A stretch of DNA of 64,000 nt, taken from the NCBI RefSeq assembly GCF_964340395.1, contig NC_135563.1, positions 372,001 to 436,000 on the forward strand. The letters are read 5' to 3'. Below are positions 47,701-57,633 of this stretch, piece by piece. The translations under genes were made by a program, and so were the position numbers. The notes below the pieces were generated by a model that searched no databases, was not told the DNA's origin, and saw nothing but the letters and a program-made list of their open reading frames with translations. The stretch's first letter is position 1; each line of letters opens with the position of its first letter. The stretch comes from Glandiceps talaboti (lineage: Eukaryota; Hemichordata; Enteropneusta; Spengelidae).

Positions 47701-48254
47701 TCTAGGAATAGTTAGATATTAGATGTACAAGTGTCTCCAGTCTAGGAATACTTAGATATTAGATGTACAAGTGTCTCAAGTCTAGGAATAGTTAGATATT
47801 AGATGTACAAGTGTCTCCAGTCTAGGAATACTTAGATATTAGATGTACAAGTGTCTCAAGTCTAGGAATAGTTAGATACTAGATGTACAAGTGTCTCAAG
47901 TCTAGGAATAGTTAGATATTAGATGTACAAGTGTCTCAAGTCTAGGAATAATTAGATATTAGATGTACAAGTGTCTCAAGTCTAGGAATAGTTAGATACT
48001 AGATGTACAAGTGTCTCCAGTCTAGGAATAGTTAGATATTAGATGTACAAGTGTCTCCAGTCTAGGAATAGTTAGATATTAGATGTACAAGTGTCTCAAG
48101 TCTAGGAATAGTTAGATACTAGATGTACAAGTGTCTCAAGTCTAGGAATAGTTAGATATTAGATGTACAAGTGTCTCAAGTCTAGGAATAATTAGATATT
48201 AGATGTACAGGTGTCTCCAGTCTAGGAATAGTTAGATATTAGATGTACAAGTGT
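32705..48254 (+). repeat. 40-bp satellite array, about 388 copies
   Basis: A 15.5-kb uninterrupted array. The 40-bp unit starts GTACAAGTGTCTCCAGTCTA and ends GGAATAGTTAGATATTAGAT. Variable sites: CTC(C/A/T)AG, GAATA(G/A/C/T)TTA, GATA(T/C)TAG or GGTATTAG, and GTAC(A/G)AG or GTACACG. A rare 4-bp insert (GTACAGTCAAG) occurs six times in pairs 204 bp apart: 38021/38225, 43389/43593 and 47077/47281. The unit holds TAG in several frames, so no long open frame exists. No CENP-B-like box was recognised. Confidence 0.97.
34261..43600 (+). repeat. Higher-order repeat within the satellite, period 5368 bp
   Basis: Rare variants recur at exactly 5368 bp (134 units plus two 4-bp inserts): GTACACGTGT 34421/39789, CTCTAGTATA 36111/41479, CTTAGCTTTT 36521/41889, and the paired inserts 38021/43389. 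Further copies of CTCTAGTATA (44167, 45127) and CTTAGCTTTT (44577, 45537) show a later 960-bp (24-unit) tandem duplication. Confidence 0.85.
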
Positions 48255-48312
48255 CCAGACTACCATATGGATAAACATTTTTAAAAACTGTACAGTTGTG
48301 CTTCAATGCCAT
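48255..48312 (+). repeat. R1 3' tail (copy h)
   Basis: Directly follows the last satellite unit: ACCATATGGATAAACATTTT TAAAAACTG, then TACAGTTGTGCTTCAATGCC ATTGG. Confidence 0.8.
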
Positions 48313-48327
48313 TGGGGTTTCTTTTTA

Positions 48328-48592
48328 ATGTAAATATGAGACAGTATGTAGTAGGGTCATAAATCTTTACCTGTATTTTCTATGGACAATCGGTGCCGCG
48401 GTGGTGCACATGGACGGTGTAACGCATATCATGCTAGGCACATTATTCAAGTTATGTGTATACCGTATGCTTGTAATACTGTCACTCGGTAAATTGTATC
48501 ATGTACTGATATTATCTTCTGGCCTTTGAGTGAGAAATGAGAGAAATAAAATTTATAACTGTAAGTAAATGTATGTACTTGTACTATATTAT
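48328..48592 (+). repeat. Long inverted repeat A, left arm
   Basis: About 265 bp repeated in inverse orientation at 53300-53572. Shared: GTATTTTCTATGGACAATCG, GTGCCGCGGTGGTGCACATG, GTCACTCGGTAAATTGTATC and GGCCTTTGAGTGAGAAATGA. Identity is roughly 85-90% by eye. Confidence 0.85.
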
Positions 48593-49089
48593 ATGATAAA
48601 AAGTTAATAATAGTATTTTGTGATGTCTTCTACCTAATAATGGTTTATTTTAGTTGATGAATCTAGCATCTCAAAAGCGAGGGACAGTTATTCAGGAGAC
48701 GGTCGATGACCAAGTAGTACCTTTTGCTTGATGCATATGACATACCGTTGGAAGACGCAAGCGCTCTGCATCTGTCATTGATATTTTCAGTTATGATCAG
48801 CAAAATATTTATTTTTGCTGAGATTAGTAGGTCTACAATTCTGATTTACACGATGTATCTTGCCATGTCACATTGAGCTTTGAACACTCGACTAAATTTA
48901 GTCCAGCTTGCATATGAAATGCTAGTCCTGCTTGCAGATGGGCACGGATCTACATTGTACATGTATATTACTAAGACAACCCTCAGCACCGAAGGGGCGA
49001 CTTGTTCCGTATCCAAGCAGGACTAACGAAATATGTGGACCACCTGCAAGGAGGTCCATAGACTATTAAATTAAAATATCGGACGATTT
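48593..49089. other. Non-coding stretch
   Basis: No gene or repeat recognised. Confidence 0.5.
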
Positions 49090-49577
49090 TATGTCTACTA
49101 GTTGAATGTTGTTGACAATTAAGCTTATGGACAGTGTTTTTGGTAAATTTGTTAGAAAATTGAAAATCAAATTGCCTCAAAATTATTTTAGATCCCTAGT
49201 TTATTTCATTCATCATTAAAATTTTCCAGGGTTAAAGCTGTAAGACACTTGAATTATTTATAGCCAACCTCAAAAATTCTTTTTTGTTTTTTTGTGCATT
49301 TCCCCAGTCATTATTTTTCTGAGATTTTGTGTAATTTTCATAAGAGTAGATTTTTTGTAAAATGGTGACTATAGTATAAAAGTACAATATTTTACCAACT
49401 TTCTGTGTAAAATGTGTTTTATAGTGAGACATCATATGAAACCACTAACCCCTTTAATACATTGCTAAAAGAAAACTGCATAGTGAAGAGCTGAACAACT
49501 GAACCACTTCTACATGTTACCAAAATAAAAAACAAACAAAAAAACAGCGGAGCTATTCTGACCGATAGGTCGCTTGT
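49090..49577 (+). repeat. R2 repeat, copy 3
   Basis: Near full-length match to 5211-5680, with a short insertion near 49115-49140. It is followed immediately by a 37-bp R1 tail (49578-49614). Confidence 0.8.
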
Positions 49578-49614
49578 TAAAAACTAAAGTTGTGCTACTA
49601 CGCCATTGGTACTA
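49578..49614 (+). repeat. R1 3' tail (copy i)
   Basis: AAAAACTAAAGTTGTGCTAC TACGCCATTGGTACTATTTTT, with nothing else of R1 upstream. Confidence 0.7.
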
Positions 49615-49689
49615 TTTTTGTAACATTCATGCAAGAAATCTGTGTTTATGACACAATTGAAGCTTGTAACAAACATCGTACTGCATTAG

Positions 49690-50330
49690 GCCTATGGGGT
49701 GAGATCCCTGCCAAATTTATAGATGTATTTAATTGACACAATTATTTCTGTATTTATTCACTTCTGTATTTTAATAAAATTAATGTATTTACTTTATTGT
49801 CAAATTAATTTATTCTATTATAATTATTTCTTTATTTATTCACTTATTTATTTTAATAAAATGGATGTATTTACTTTATTGTCAAATTAATTTATTTCAA
49901 TTATTTTTATTTGATATTTCCACAATTATTTCTGTATTTATTCACTTATTTATTATAATTATTTCTTTATTTATTAACTTATTTATTATAATTATTTCTT
50001 TATTTATTCACTTATTTATTTTAATGAAATAGGTGTATTTCCCTTGTCAAATTAATTTTTAATTATTTTTGAAATTATTTCATTATTTATTTATTCACTT
50101 TTAATATTTCATGATTTCTGTATTTTGTTCTTAATTTGCAATTTGTTCTTGTTATTTTTATTTTTCTATTATTCAAGTTCAATTATTTCACTTATGTCAA
50201 GAAACTTGCTTATTTAATCATTTACCTTTATTTCTTAACATTCAATTAGTTTTAAAATTTATAATTCCGTTATTTAAGTCTGTATTTTGCATCTGATTTC
50301 ACTTTTCCTCACCATTATTAAGATTTTAAA
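49690..50330 (+). repeat. AT-rich degenerate minisatellite, left block B
   Basis: Begins GGCCTATGGGGTGAGATCCC TGCC, then many degenerate copies of ATTATTTCTTTATTTATTCA CTTATTTATTTTAAT. The inverse of both the start and the AT-rich body occurs at about 54375-54755. Confidence 0.75.
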
Positions 50331-50334
50331 GTGT

Positions 50335-50520
50335 ATGTAAATAGGTTTCCAAAGTTTCCGACTTTTTGCCTGCAAATGTCGAAGTTTTTATAGGTGATTA
50401 AAGATTTGTATGACATTTTTGACAAAAGTACCATATTAATAACGAAAAATAGATTTTTTTGGAAAAATTCCGGAAATTGCCGAAGTTGTTTATGTATTTC
50501 ATGACGTCACAACCAGAACC
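50335..50520 (+). repeat. Inverted repeat C, left arm
   Basis: AAAGTGTATGTAAATAGGTT, CGACTTTTTGCCT, GGTGATTAAAGATTTGTATG, and GACGTCACAACCAGAAC are matched in inverse at about 52575-52793. Confidence 0.8.
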
Positions 50521-51026
50521 AACTTCAAATATGTCCGATTGCATAACATGGGATAGCCATTCTAGTGGAACCACATTCCACTATTTAGAAGTCAAAATTG
50601 ACAATGACAACAATAAATGGAGTACTAGTGATGACGAAGATGATGCGGTAGTGGGGGATGCTTGTATTGTACCCAATCTGATTAAAAATCCGATGTAGAT
50701 GTCGGCTAATCGTGCATTGCTATCTTACCATCGTTATTTAGCTTGAATTGACTTCCTAGTACATGTTGACGTTTTTAGCCTGATCGCCTCTTCTGAAAAT
50801 GTAAACATGTACCAAGAAGGTCAATTCAGGCAAAATAACGAAGGTAAAATAGCAATGAACGATTAGCCGACATCTACATCGGATTTTAATCAGATTGGTA
50901 TTGTACCGTTTCTATATGATCCACTACCAAAACCACGACTACAGCCAAACAGCAATCCCCAGCTGCAGACATGCATAATGGTTGTTGACGATGTTATTGT
51001 CGACAGACTAAATAATACTGACTGGT
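50459..51026 (+). pseudogene. Gene fragment, possibly P2X7-like family, interrupted by a MITE
   Basis: Codons from about 50459 read EKFRKLPKLF, YLEVKIDNDN, an acidic STSDDEDDAVVGD and CIVP, then run into a 226-bp MITE. Past the MITE and one copy of its target duplication the same frame resumes with FLYDPLPKPRLQ and ends VDRLNNTDW at a GTAAGT donor at 51026. The set (Y/F)-x-(D/E)-P ... acidic ... R-L-x-N-T-D-W resembles invertebrate proteins annotated as P2X purinoceptor 7-like, with a cytoplasmic cysteine-rich domain after this point. That assignment is by memory of motifs and is weak. The first codons overlap inverted repeat C. It is either a broken host exon or a captured gene piece. Confidence 0.4.
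50673..50898. mobile_element. 226-bp hairpin MITE inside an exon
   Basis: Inverted ends CCAATCTGATTAAAAATCCG and its inverse extend as ~100-bp arms around a short loop. A perfect 8-bp direct repeat TATTGTAC flanks it (50665-50672 and 50899-50906). Eight bases is the duplication size of hAT, P-like or Merlin-type transposases. Confidence 0.9.
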
Positions 51027-51208
51027 AAGTTATGATAATAAAAAGTAGATATTTAAAATCAGCAGATGAAGGAAAACATTGGGTCGAAATTTCGAAAGTA
51101 GTTGTCCCATTGAGATCGTAACACCGTAACAGTAGTACTATTTAGTTTAGTTGGATTATAATCGACTTACTGACTACACAATATGTGTACGCTGACATGT
51201 GTTTGAAC

Positions 51209-51624
51209 CACAGGCATTTGTTTCCCGAGTTATGTCTCAGAATATGTCTATCAGAATGCAATAAAATGTCGATAATATCGTTAATATTGACGTATTTAGC
51301 CAACTATATATGAAAGGGGTAACATTACACTTGTTTTTGTGATCGCGCAGGTTCACTCGCCGCGAAAGAAGACAGGCCGCCATTAGTATATAGTACCGTA
51401 AGTACATGAACTTTCAACCGGCCGTTGTAGTGGGCAAACATTTCGAACATTTTACCTTCCGTCCCTTTCGCGGTGAGTGAACCTGTGCGATCACAGAAAC
51501 AAGTGTAATTTTACCCCTTCCATATATAGTTGGCTAAATACGTCAATATTAACGATATTATCGACATTTTATTGTATTCTGATAGACATATTCTGACACA
51601 TAACTCGGGAAACAAATGCCTGTG
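51209..51624. mobile_element. 416-bp inverted-repeat MITE
   Basis: Ends CACAGGCATTTGTTTCCCGA and inverse, with ~170-bp arms of high identity (AATATGTCTATCAGAAT, TAATATTGACGTATTTAGCC, GTGATCGC(G/A)CAGGTTCACTC). Flanked by a perfect 8-bp direct repeat GTTTGAAC at 51201-51208 and 51625-51632. The ~70-bp centre has no ORF. Confidence 0.9.
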
Positions 51625-51866
51625 GTTTGAACTGCCATTCGTATATTTCATGTGAACGTCTATGTAAAATTGAAGGTATGATCGGTTGTCAATCTTTAAA
51701 GGATTTTGTGAAATCATCATTACCAGAAAAAATCAGAACAGTTCAGGAACGGCCAAATAATTTATTGACCGTGAGCACTGGGGATACACTGCGTACCAGG
51801 GTAGCAGGGCGACTCGGAGGTCTACCGCTACAGCCTGAGCACCCAGTACAGCCGCTCAACGTGTGA
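51625..51866 (+). other. Open frame continuing past the MITE, possible second exon
   Basis: Reads NCHSYISCERLCKIEG and SLKDFVKSSLPEKI, then a Pro/Arg/Gly-rich tail. With the MITE ignored, the same frame extends upstream through YVYADMCLNC. The Cys pattern (C-x2-C-x5-C-x3-C) could belong to the cysteine-rich part of the fragment at 50459-51026. Splice acceptors are not convincing. Confidence 0.25.
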
Positions 51867-52556
51867 CTGGACACGCTCCGGACTGGAGAACACGCTAGAC
51901 AGCCCGACGAACCTCTGACTCTTATCTCACTCTCAGTCACATTCAACTGCTCTCAATCTTGCGAACAATGCATTAAATTTTGCATTTATAAATGACTGGT
52001 CTTCATTCACTGACAAGGAAATCAAAGTCATACAATAAGGTCATGAATATGTCTAAAAGGAAGTGCACTGTAATACGTGTGAAAAGTACCGTAGCATGTT
52101 TCGTTTTTGTTGTTCATCCGAGCAGTGGGCCGTTACGAAGACGTTGCTATCGCAAGTAAAATTCCCATTATGTGGTACCAGCTCGTAATGTTATACTAGT
52201 ATGTTCTTTGAAAGTGTAATTTATGTTTCTTATCTGGTAAAATAACTTTCAATTCAATATTAGGACTCGTAATCACAGCCAACAAAAGAAACTTCATCAT
52301 TGCTAGTGCCGTAATATGTATATGTAGTACTCCATGCACGAGGACACAACATGTTATAATTCATGATCGTTTTTCGTGAGTTTGAGAGCTGTGCAGTACT
52401 AAGACATTATTGAAAACGTTTGGAAACTTATCCTCTGTATGTTGAAAAGAAGCAGGCTGATTAGAACTCCCAAATCTTTTGTGAGAAAATCAGTGTAGAC
52501 TCAATCGTTGACAGCCCCCTCTACCACACAACGTTCAAGCATGGTAAAAAAAACAT
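51867..52556. other. Non-coding stretch
   Basis: No gene or repeat recognised in the top strand. The minus-strand open frame at 51743-51946 is Ser/Arg/Cys-rich and overlaps the possible exon; I do not support it. Confidence 0.45.
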
Positions 52557-52574
52557 GGACACAGCGGTCATGTT

Positions 52575-52793
52575 CTGGTTGTGACGCAATTTTCCGAAGA
52601 CTCCCGAAGCAAAATGCTCATCGCAGATTTCCAAAAAAATCAATTTTTCATTATTAATATCGTAGTTTTGTCAAAAATGTCATACAAATCTTTAATCACC
52701 CATGAAAACTACATCATTTGGAGGCAAAAAGTCGGAAAAATTGGAAACCTATTTACATACACTTTAATTATTTATCGTATTAAATTATTTCAT
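52575..52793 (-). repeat. Inverted repeat C, right arm
   Basis: Inverse of 50335-50520. On the minus strand, around 52640-52510, one frame reads EICDEHFASGVFGKLRHNQN. C-x2-E-H-F is like the second half of a THAP zinc-binding domain (weak). Confidence 0.7.
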
Positions 52794-53149
52794 TGTTTCA
52801 TTTGCCTACAGTCAATTTAAACATTCTCAGCAATATATTTTAATTATGATGTTCTCTTAAGCTTATCATTAAATTATTTTTTCAATTCAGTATTTTGTTA
52901 TTTAAGTCTATATTTTGATTCTTATTTGTGCTTTTCATCAATTGTAATTGTTTAAGTTTAAGTTATCAACTTGAAATATTTAATTTATTCACTATGCTTG
53001 CAAACCATGTTCCGGGGCCAAAGATATGTCGTTCATGATGTAGTTCACTGTTAGTAAATCAAGTATCATGAGTGAGTATGGCGGAAAGTGTACGACAGTA
53101 CAGCGACTGATCTCCACGACATTTTACAGGAAAATTATCCCAAACTGGA

Positions 53150-53170
53150 GGGGGGGGGGGGGGGGGGGGG
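53150..53170. repeat. 21-G homopolymer
   Basis: Uninterrupted run of 21 G between AACTGGA and CTATGAAATT. Confidence 0.95.
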
Positions 53171-53299
53171 CTATGAAATTTGCCGCACGCATGTTGGTGG
53201 GTGGCATTTAGACTGCATTGCTTGCCTGGCGGCACGGCAGGTCACTTTTTGGTAGAAAATACGAGGATTTACAACCCAGCCATCCCACAATCGCAATTA

Positions 53300-53572
53300 G
53301 TATAGTACAAGTACATACATTTACTCACAGTTATAAATTTTACTTGTCTCATTTCTCACTCAAAGGCCAGAATATGATATTGGTACATGATACAATTTAC
53401 CGAGTGACAGTATTGCCATTACAAGCATACGGCGTACACGTAACTTGACTAATGTTGTGCCTAGCATGATGATACACATTACGCCGTCCATGTGCACCAC
53501 CGCGGCACCGATTGTCCATAGAAAATACAGGCAAATATGTACGACCCTGCCGTCTCATATTTACATTTAATA
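53300..53572 (-). repeat. Long inverted repeat A, right arm
   Basis: Inverse of 48328-48592. A 69-codon minus-strand open frame (53397-53606) covers most of it, but its counterpart in the left arm is broken by stops, so coding is doubtful. Confidence 0.85.
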
Positions 53573-53589
53573 AAACTACACATATTTTT

Positions 53590-54023
53590 CCATAATATGG
53601 GGACATAATATTTTAGCATTTATACCCACAGACACTGACAATTAGTCAGGAAGTGTGAGTAAATATCGGTAAATGTTGGTTAATAAGACATGTAGACTGT
53701 AGTTTTTGTTTACTGGTGTCTATTACAACCACCAGCAATGTATTTTTTCACAATGCTGTTGAGTTTTATTCACCTGTTGACTACGCTCATCATAGGCTAC
53801 GTGCTAACCATGTCTCCTTATGACGTCATAAAATCCTGTGGTCTAGGTGGGACCAGAAATACCCGAAAACTCTTGAAGTAAATCCGAAGGGAACTGACTG
53901 AAAAAAGGTCATTTTAAGGTGGTTGCAGACGCTTTTTTAAAGTTTTAAAACCAGAATACATTTCACTAACATGTCGTCTAGCAAAATAGCAATATTGAAT
54001 GTGAGCATTTTGAATCACCTTTA
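53590..54023 (+). repeat. R4 repeat, copy 2
   Basis: Same orientation as the copy at 10428-10868, with few substitutions. It begins right after inverted repeat A. Confidence 0.88.
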
Positions 54024-54375
54024 AACTACGGTGAGATCTCTGCCAAAATAAAATATTCATCAATTGTAATTGTTCAAGTTTAAGTTATCAACTAACATAG
54101 AGAATAAATTACTTTAAACTACGGTGAAATCTCCGCCAAAATAAAATATTCATCAATTGTAATTGTTCAAGTTTAAGTTATCAACTAACATAGAGAATAA
54201 ATTACTTTAAACTACGGTGAAATCTCTGCCAAAATAAAATATTCATCAATTGTAATTGTTCAAGTTTAAGTTATCAACTAACATAGAGAATAAATTACTT
54301 TAAACTACGATGAAATCTCTGCCAAAATAAAATATTCATCAATTGTAATTGTTCAAGTTTAAATTATAAACTAAA
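54021..54375 (+). repeat. 93-bp tandem repeat, four copies
   Basis: Starts at 54021, 54114, 54207 and 54300 (period 93). The unit runs TTAAACTACGGTGARATCTC ... CATCAATTGTAATTGTTCAA ... CATAGAGAATAAATTAC. The last copy is partial. The GGTGAGATCTCTGCCAAA part matches the edge of AT-rich block B. Confidence 0.95.
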
Positions 54376-54755
54376 CATGAATTAAACTTGAATTAATAAT
54401 AGAAAAATAAAAATAAAAAGCAAATTAAGAACAAATACAGAAATAATTAAAATAAATATAAGTGAATATATAAAGAAATAATTGTAATAAATAAGTGAAT
54501 AAAAATGAAATTGTGGAAATATTTAATAACGAAATTATACCTTCTAAAAATAATTACAGAAATAATTATAATAAAATAGTGAATAAATACAGAAATAATT
54601 TGGATATATTTAATAATGAAATATACATTTTAAAAATAATTACATATTAAATAATTAAAATAAAAAAAGTGAATAAATACAGAAATAATTGTGGAAATCT
54701 TAAAATACATTAAATACATTTATTTTGACGGGTATCTCACCCCATATTAGGCCTA
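54376..54755 (-). repeat. AT-rich degenerate minisatellite, inverse block B
   Basis: Inverse of 49690-50330: AATAAATACAGAAATAATT repeats end at TATCTCACCCCATATTAGGC CT. With the 93-bp array it forms a ~730-bp foldback with GGTGAGATCTCTGCC-like sequence at both edges. Confidence 0.75.
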
Positions 54756-54916
54756 CATGTATATTGCGTAAATCTGCGATGATAATTTCCTTTCTTGCAC
54801 ATGCGCAATGAACAAAGAACGTCTTCCAAGGTCATGGGCATAACCATTAGAGAGTCAATCATTTCCTATTGATACAACTGATTTAAAGTTATAAACTGGT
54901 CAAAACACTTGTTTTT

Positions 54917-56030
54917 AGCACAACCGGAACTGATAAGGTTCAGTAGTGCTATAGGCATGTGCGGTGTCTGTCTGTCAGTCTGTGTTGATGACTTAAACTC
55001 AAAAACCGCCAGACCGATTGCCTTGATATTTGGTGGGAACAATCCTTTTGGTGTCAGGTTCGGAAATTGTTCAAAGCAAAATGATCACATCTCAGGTCTA
55101 TGATTTTGGTCAAAGATGTTATTTTTTATCAAAAAACTTAAACTCAAAAACTACAGCGCAGATTGCTCAAAAATTTGATGGGAACTTTCTTAGGGGTGTG
55201 TAAATTAAGATTTGTTGATGACATGATGATTCCATTAGTAATATGCAAATTAGAGCAAAATGTGTCTTTTTGGTCAAAAATCTTTAATTCTAAAACTTCT
55301 GAGGATATTGGGCTGAAATTTAATGGGAAGCATCTAGGGGTATATAGATGAAGAAATATTAAGCATATAATGATCTCATCAGTGATATGCAAATTAGGTG
55401 TAAAAATGTGTTTATATGCCCAAAAGTACTTGGTCAATGAGGCTGAAACTTGGTGAGATGTTTGTAGAAGTGTTATTTTGCAGATTTTCTTCAAAACATA
55501 TTGGCACAATTGACCCTAGCAACAATGACAATGCCCTTAGCAACAACCAAATGGCAGTATATTTTGGTCAAATAACATCGTCTGGTATAGTACTAGGCAA
55601 GTAAGTAAACATTCAAAAAATGTATGCAAATATCCCAAGCAACCATGACCACCACGCCCATGGCAACAATGATCACATATTTTGCAAAGAAAACAGGGAT
55701 TGATAGACAAGTGAATAAACATTCAAAAGATGTATGTAAATGTGTCTAGCAACAAGACCATAGCCATATCAATAGCCATATTATTATGTATATTGTAATA
55801 ATTACAGAGATTCATAGACAAGTGAACGAACATTCAAAAAATATGCAAATATGTCTAGCAACATGGCCATGCCCATAACAACAGCAAAATGACTGTGTAT
55901 ATTGCAAAGATAACAACAGGGCTATTCAGGCAACTGGACTATCATTCAGCAAATGAACACCTATACCTAGCATGTAGGTAAACTACAGTTAAGAAGTACA
56001 GTTGTGCTACTGACGTAACACCATTGGCAC
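54917..56030 (+). repeat. R1 dispersed repeat, most complete copy (copy j)
   Basis: The fullest copy. TAGCACAAC near the 5' edge is the inverse of GTTGTGCTA near the 3' edge. Then TTCAGTAGTGCTATAGGCAT, (GTCT)n, the CAAAAACCGCCAGACCGATT block, GGGCTGAAATTTAATGGGA, CTTGGTCAATGAGGCTGAAA, monomers with ATGCAAAT and AGCAAC, and the tail ACAGTTGTGCTAC ... CCATTGGCACTATT. Confidence 0.85.
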
Positions 56031-57633
56031 TATTCAGTCTGCCTTTTTAACAATTTTAAGCATAATTTTTCAAACAGATAGAAACATTCTGAGCTAACAT
56101 TGTAACATAATCTACATGTACTGGCTCAGTTGGGCAAGTCTTTCCAAAATCCAGCCTGAACATTGACCGGCCCTGGGCCGCTGGGCTGGCCTTAATTTCA
56201 AGCCCTGTGTAACTACTGTTTGTAGTAAAATTTATTTAAAATAAAATTGGAACCTTAATTATTTATTACATTTTGTTAAAATTATGTTATCATTTGTTGT
56301 TTTACAAAGTAGACTATATATGTATATTGCAGAATAGCATGTACAATCAAGATTTACTATTTGAAATATGGTTACTTTTTGTACATGTAGTAATCAGTTG
56401 TGAATGAATTTGAAACAGATGTTGTTATTACCTGTATAAGCTATGACCTTTGACACCATCTCACCTTTTGTTGGAGAGTCCATGACTGAATGAGCTCTGA
56501 GTTAAGGTTTCGGTCAGTGTTTCATAGGCTTCATTGTTTTGGTTATAAATTTGTATGGCTCGTCAGTAAATTTATTTGTTTAAAAATATGGGAATAATTG
56601 AAAATGAGTGGCACATTATGTAGCTGAATCTTCATATACATGTAGAGATGAAGTAGAAAACAGTTGTAAAATCTGTGATATCATTTTATTTGCTAAATTG
56701 AGGGCTATTACATTCCATACCTGATACAAGCAACATTGGTGAACCTACGGAAAGGTAAGTTTTCATCAATCAGACAATATTTACTGTAACTTGTAAGCTT
56801 CTTACATTTTTTTGTATAATAACATCTATAACACCATTGAAGTAGGTTTGTATTAATTGTATAAGGGAACCATTGTTATACAATTTGATATTTGCCAGGT
56901 GCTGTATAAGGATTTCATAGTTGTAAGCTTCCTTATTTAGGCCAGTTGTTGGACAAATTGTACAAACTCTACAGTAAATTGAAGAGACTCAGAGCTAATG
57001 CCTTCAAGTTGTTAAATTGGGTTTAAAAATCTTAACAGTCAAAGAAAGTGTAAATAACACTAAATGAAGCAGTTAAAGATTGTTACAGTAACATATGTAA
57101 TGTAAAGATTGACTATCAGTGTACATGTACATGTATGTGTTCAGTGGCTACAACAGGCTTTTAGGGAACATGTGTAAACAGCTCTGTATAGTCTGTGAAA
57201 TAGTAATGTTAGGAATGAAAGGAAATTGAGCTGCTGAGTGTGTCCTGTTTTCAACTGAAGAATCATGGTTGTGGTACATTGTAATGTTGACTTGTGCAAG
57301 GTTGTGTACTGTACACTACATGTATATAGTGTACATGTAATCATTCTCGCAAACCAGAGCTATTATTAGCCCCGAAAGGGAGTAGCCCGACTGGGCTTGT
57401 ACGTTGCATATACACATCACTTCATTCTGTTCATCGTTTAATAGTTCAGACGCTGCATGTGTCGTCACACTCACACGTCACAGTACAATCTTTGACCTTT
57501 CAAAATCTTAGCGAAGTCGTCTAAACAGAAAGTTCTCTCAGACAACTACTGTCCTTCTTGAAAACTAATAGTATGCACTTGCTTTATATAATTTTCGTTT
57601 GATTGGGTTCGTTACCATCCACACAGTGAACAT
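56031..57633. other. Low-repeat stretch, possibly intronic
   Basis: AT-rich with few recognisable repeats. One plausible short exon at 56703-56754 is listed separately. No other coding domain seen. Confidence 0.45.
56703..56754 (+). other. Possible 52-bp internal exon
   Basis: Bounded by AG at 56701-56702 and a full-consensus donor GTAAGT at 56755-56760. It reads open as GYYIPYLIQATLVNLRK plus one base. The T-rich tract before the AG is modest. The peptide looks helical and protein-like, but I cannot name a family and no neighbouring exon in a compatible phase is clear. Confidence 0.3.

Noticed and set aside
32705-48254. CRISPR array
   Set aside because: A plain 40-bp satellite without unique spacers, in animal-type DNA with no cas genes.
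51743-51946. Ser/Cys-rich minus-strand ORF
   Set aside because: Antisense to the possible second exon; composition follows a locally GC-rich patch.
53397-53606. Arg/His-rich protein on the minus strand
   Set aside because: It lies in inverted repeat A, and the partner arm has stops in the same frame.
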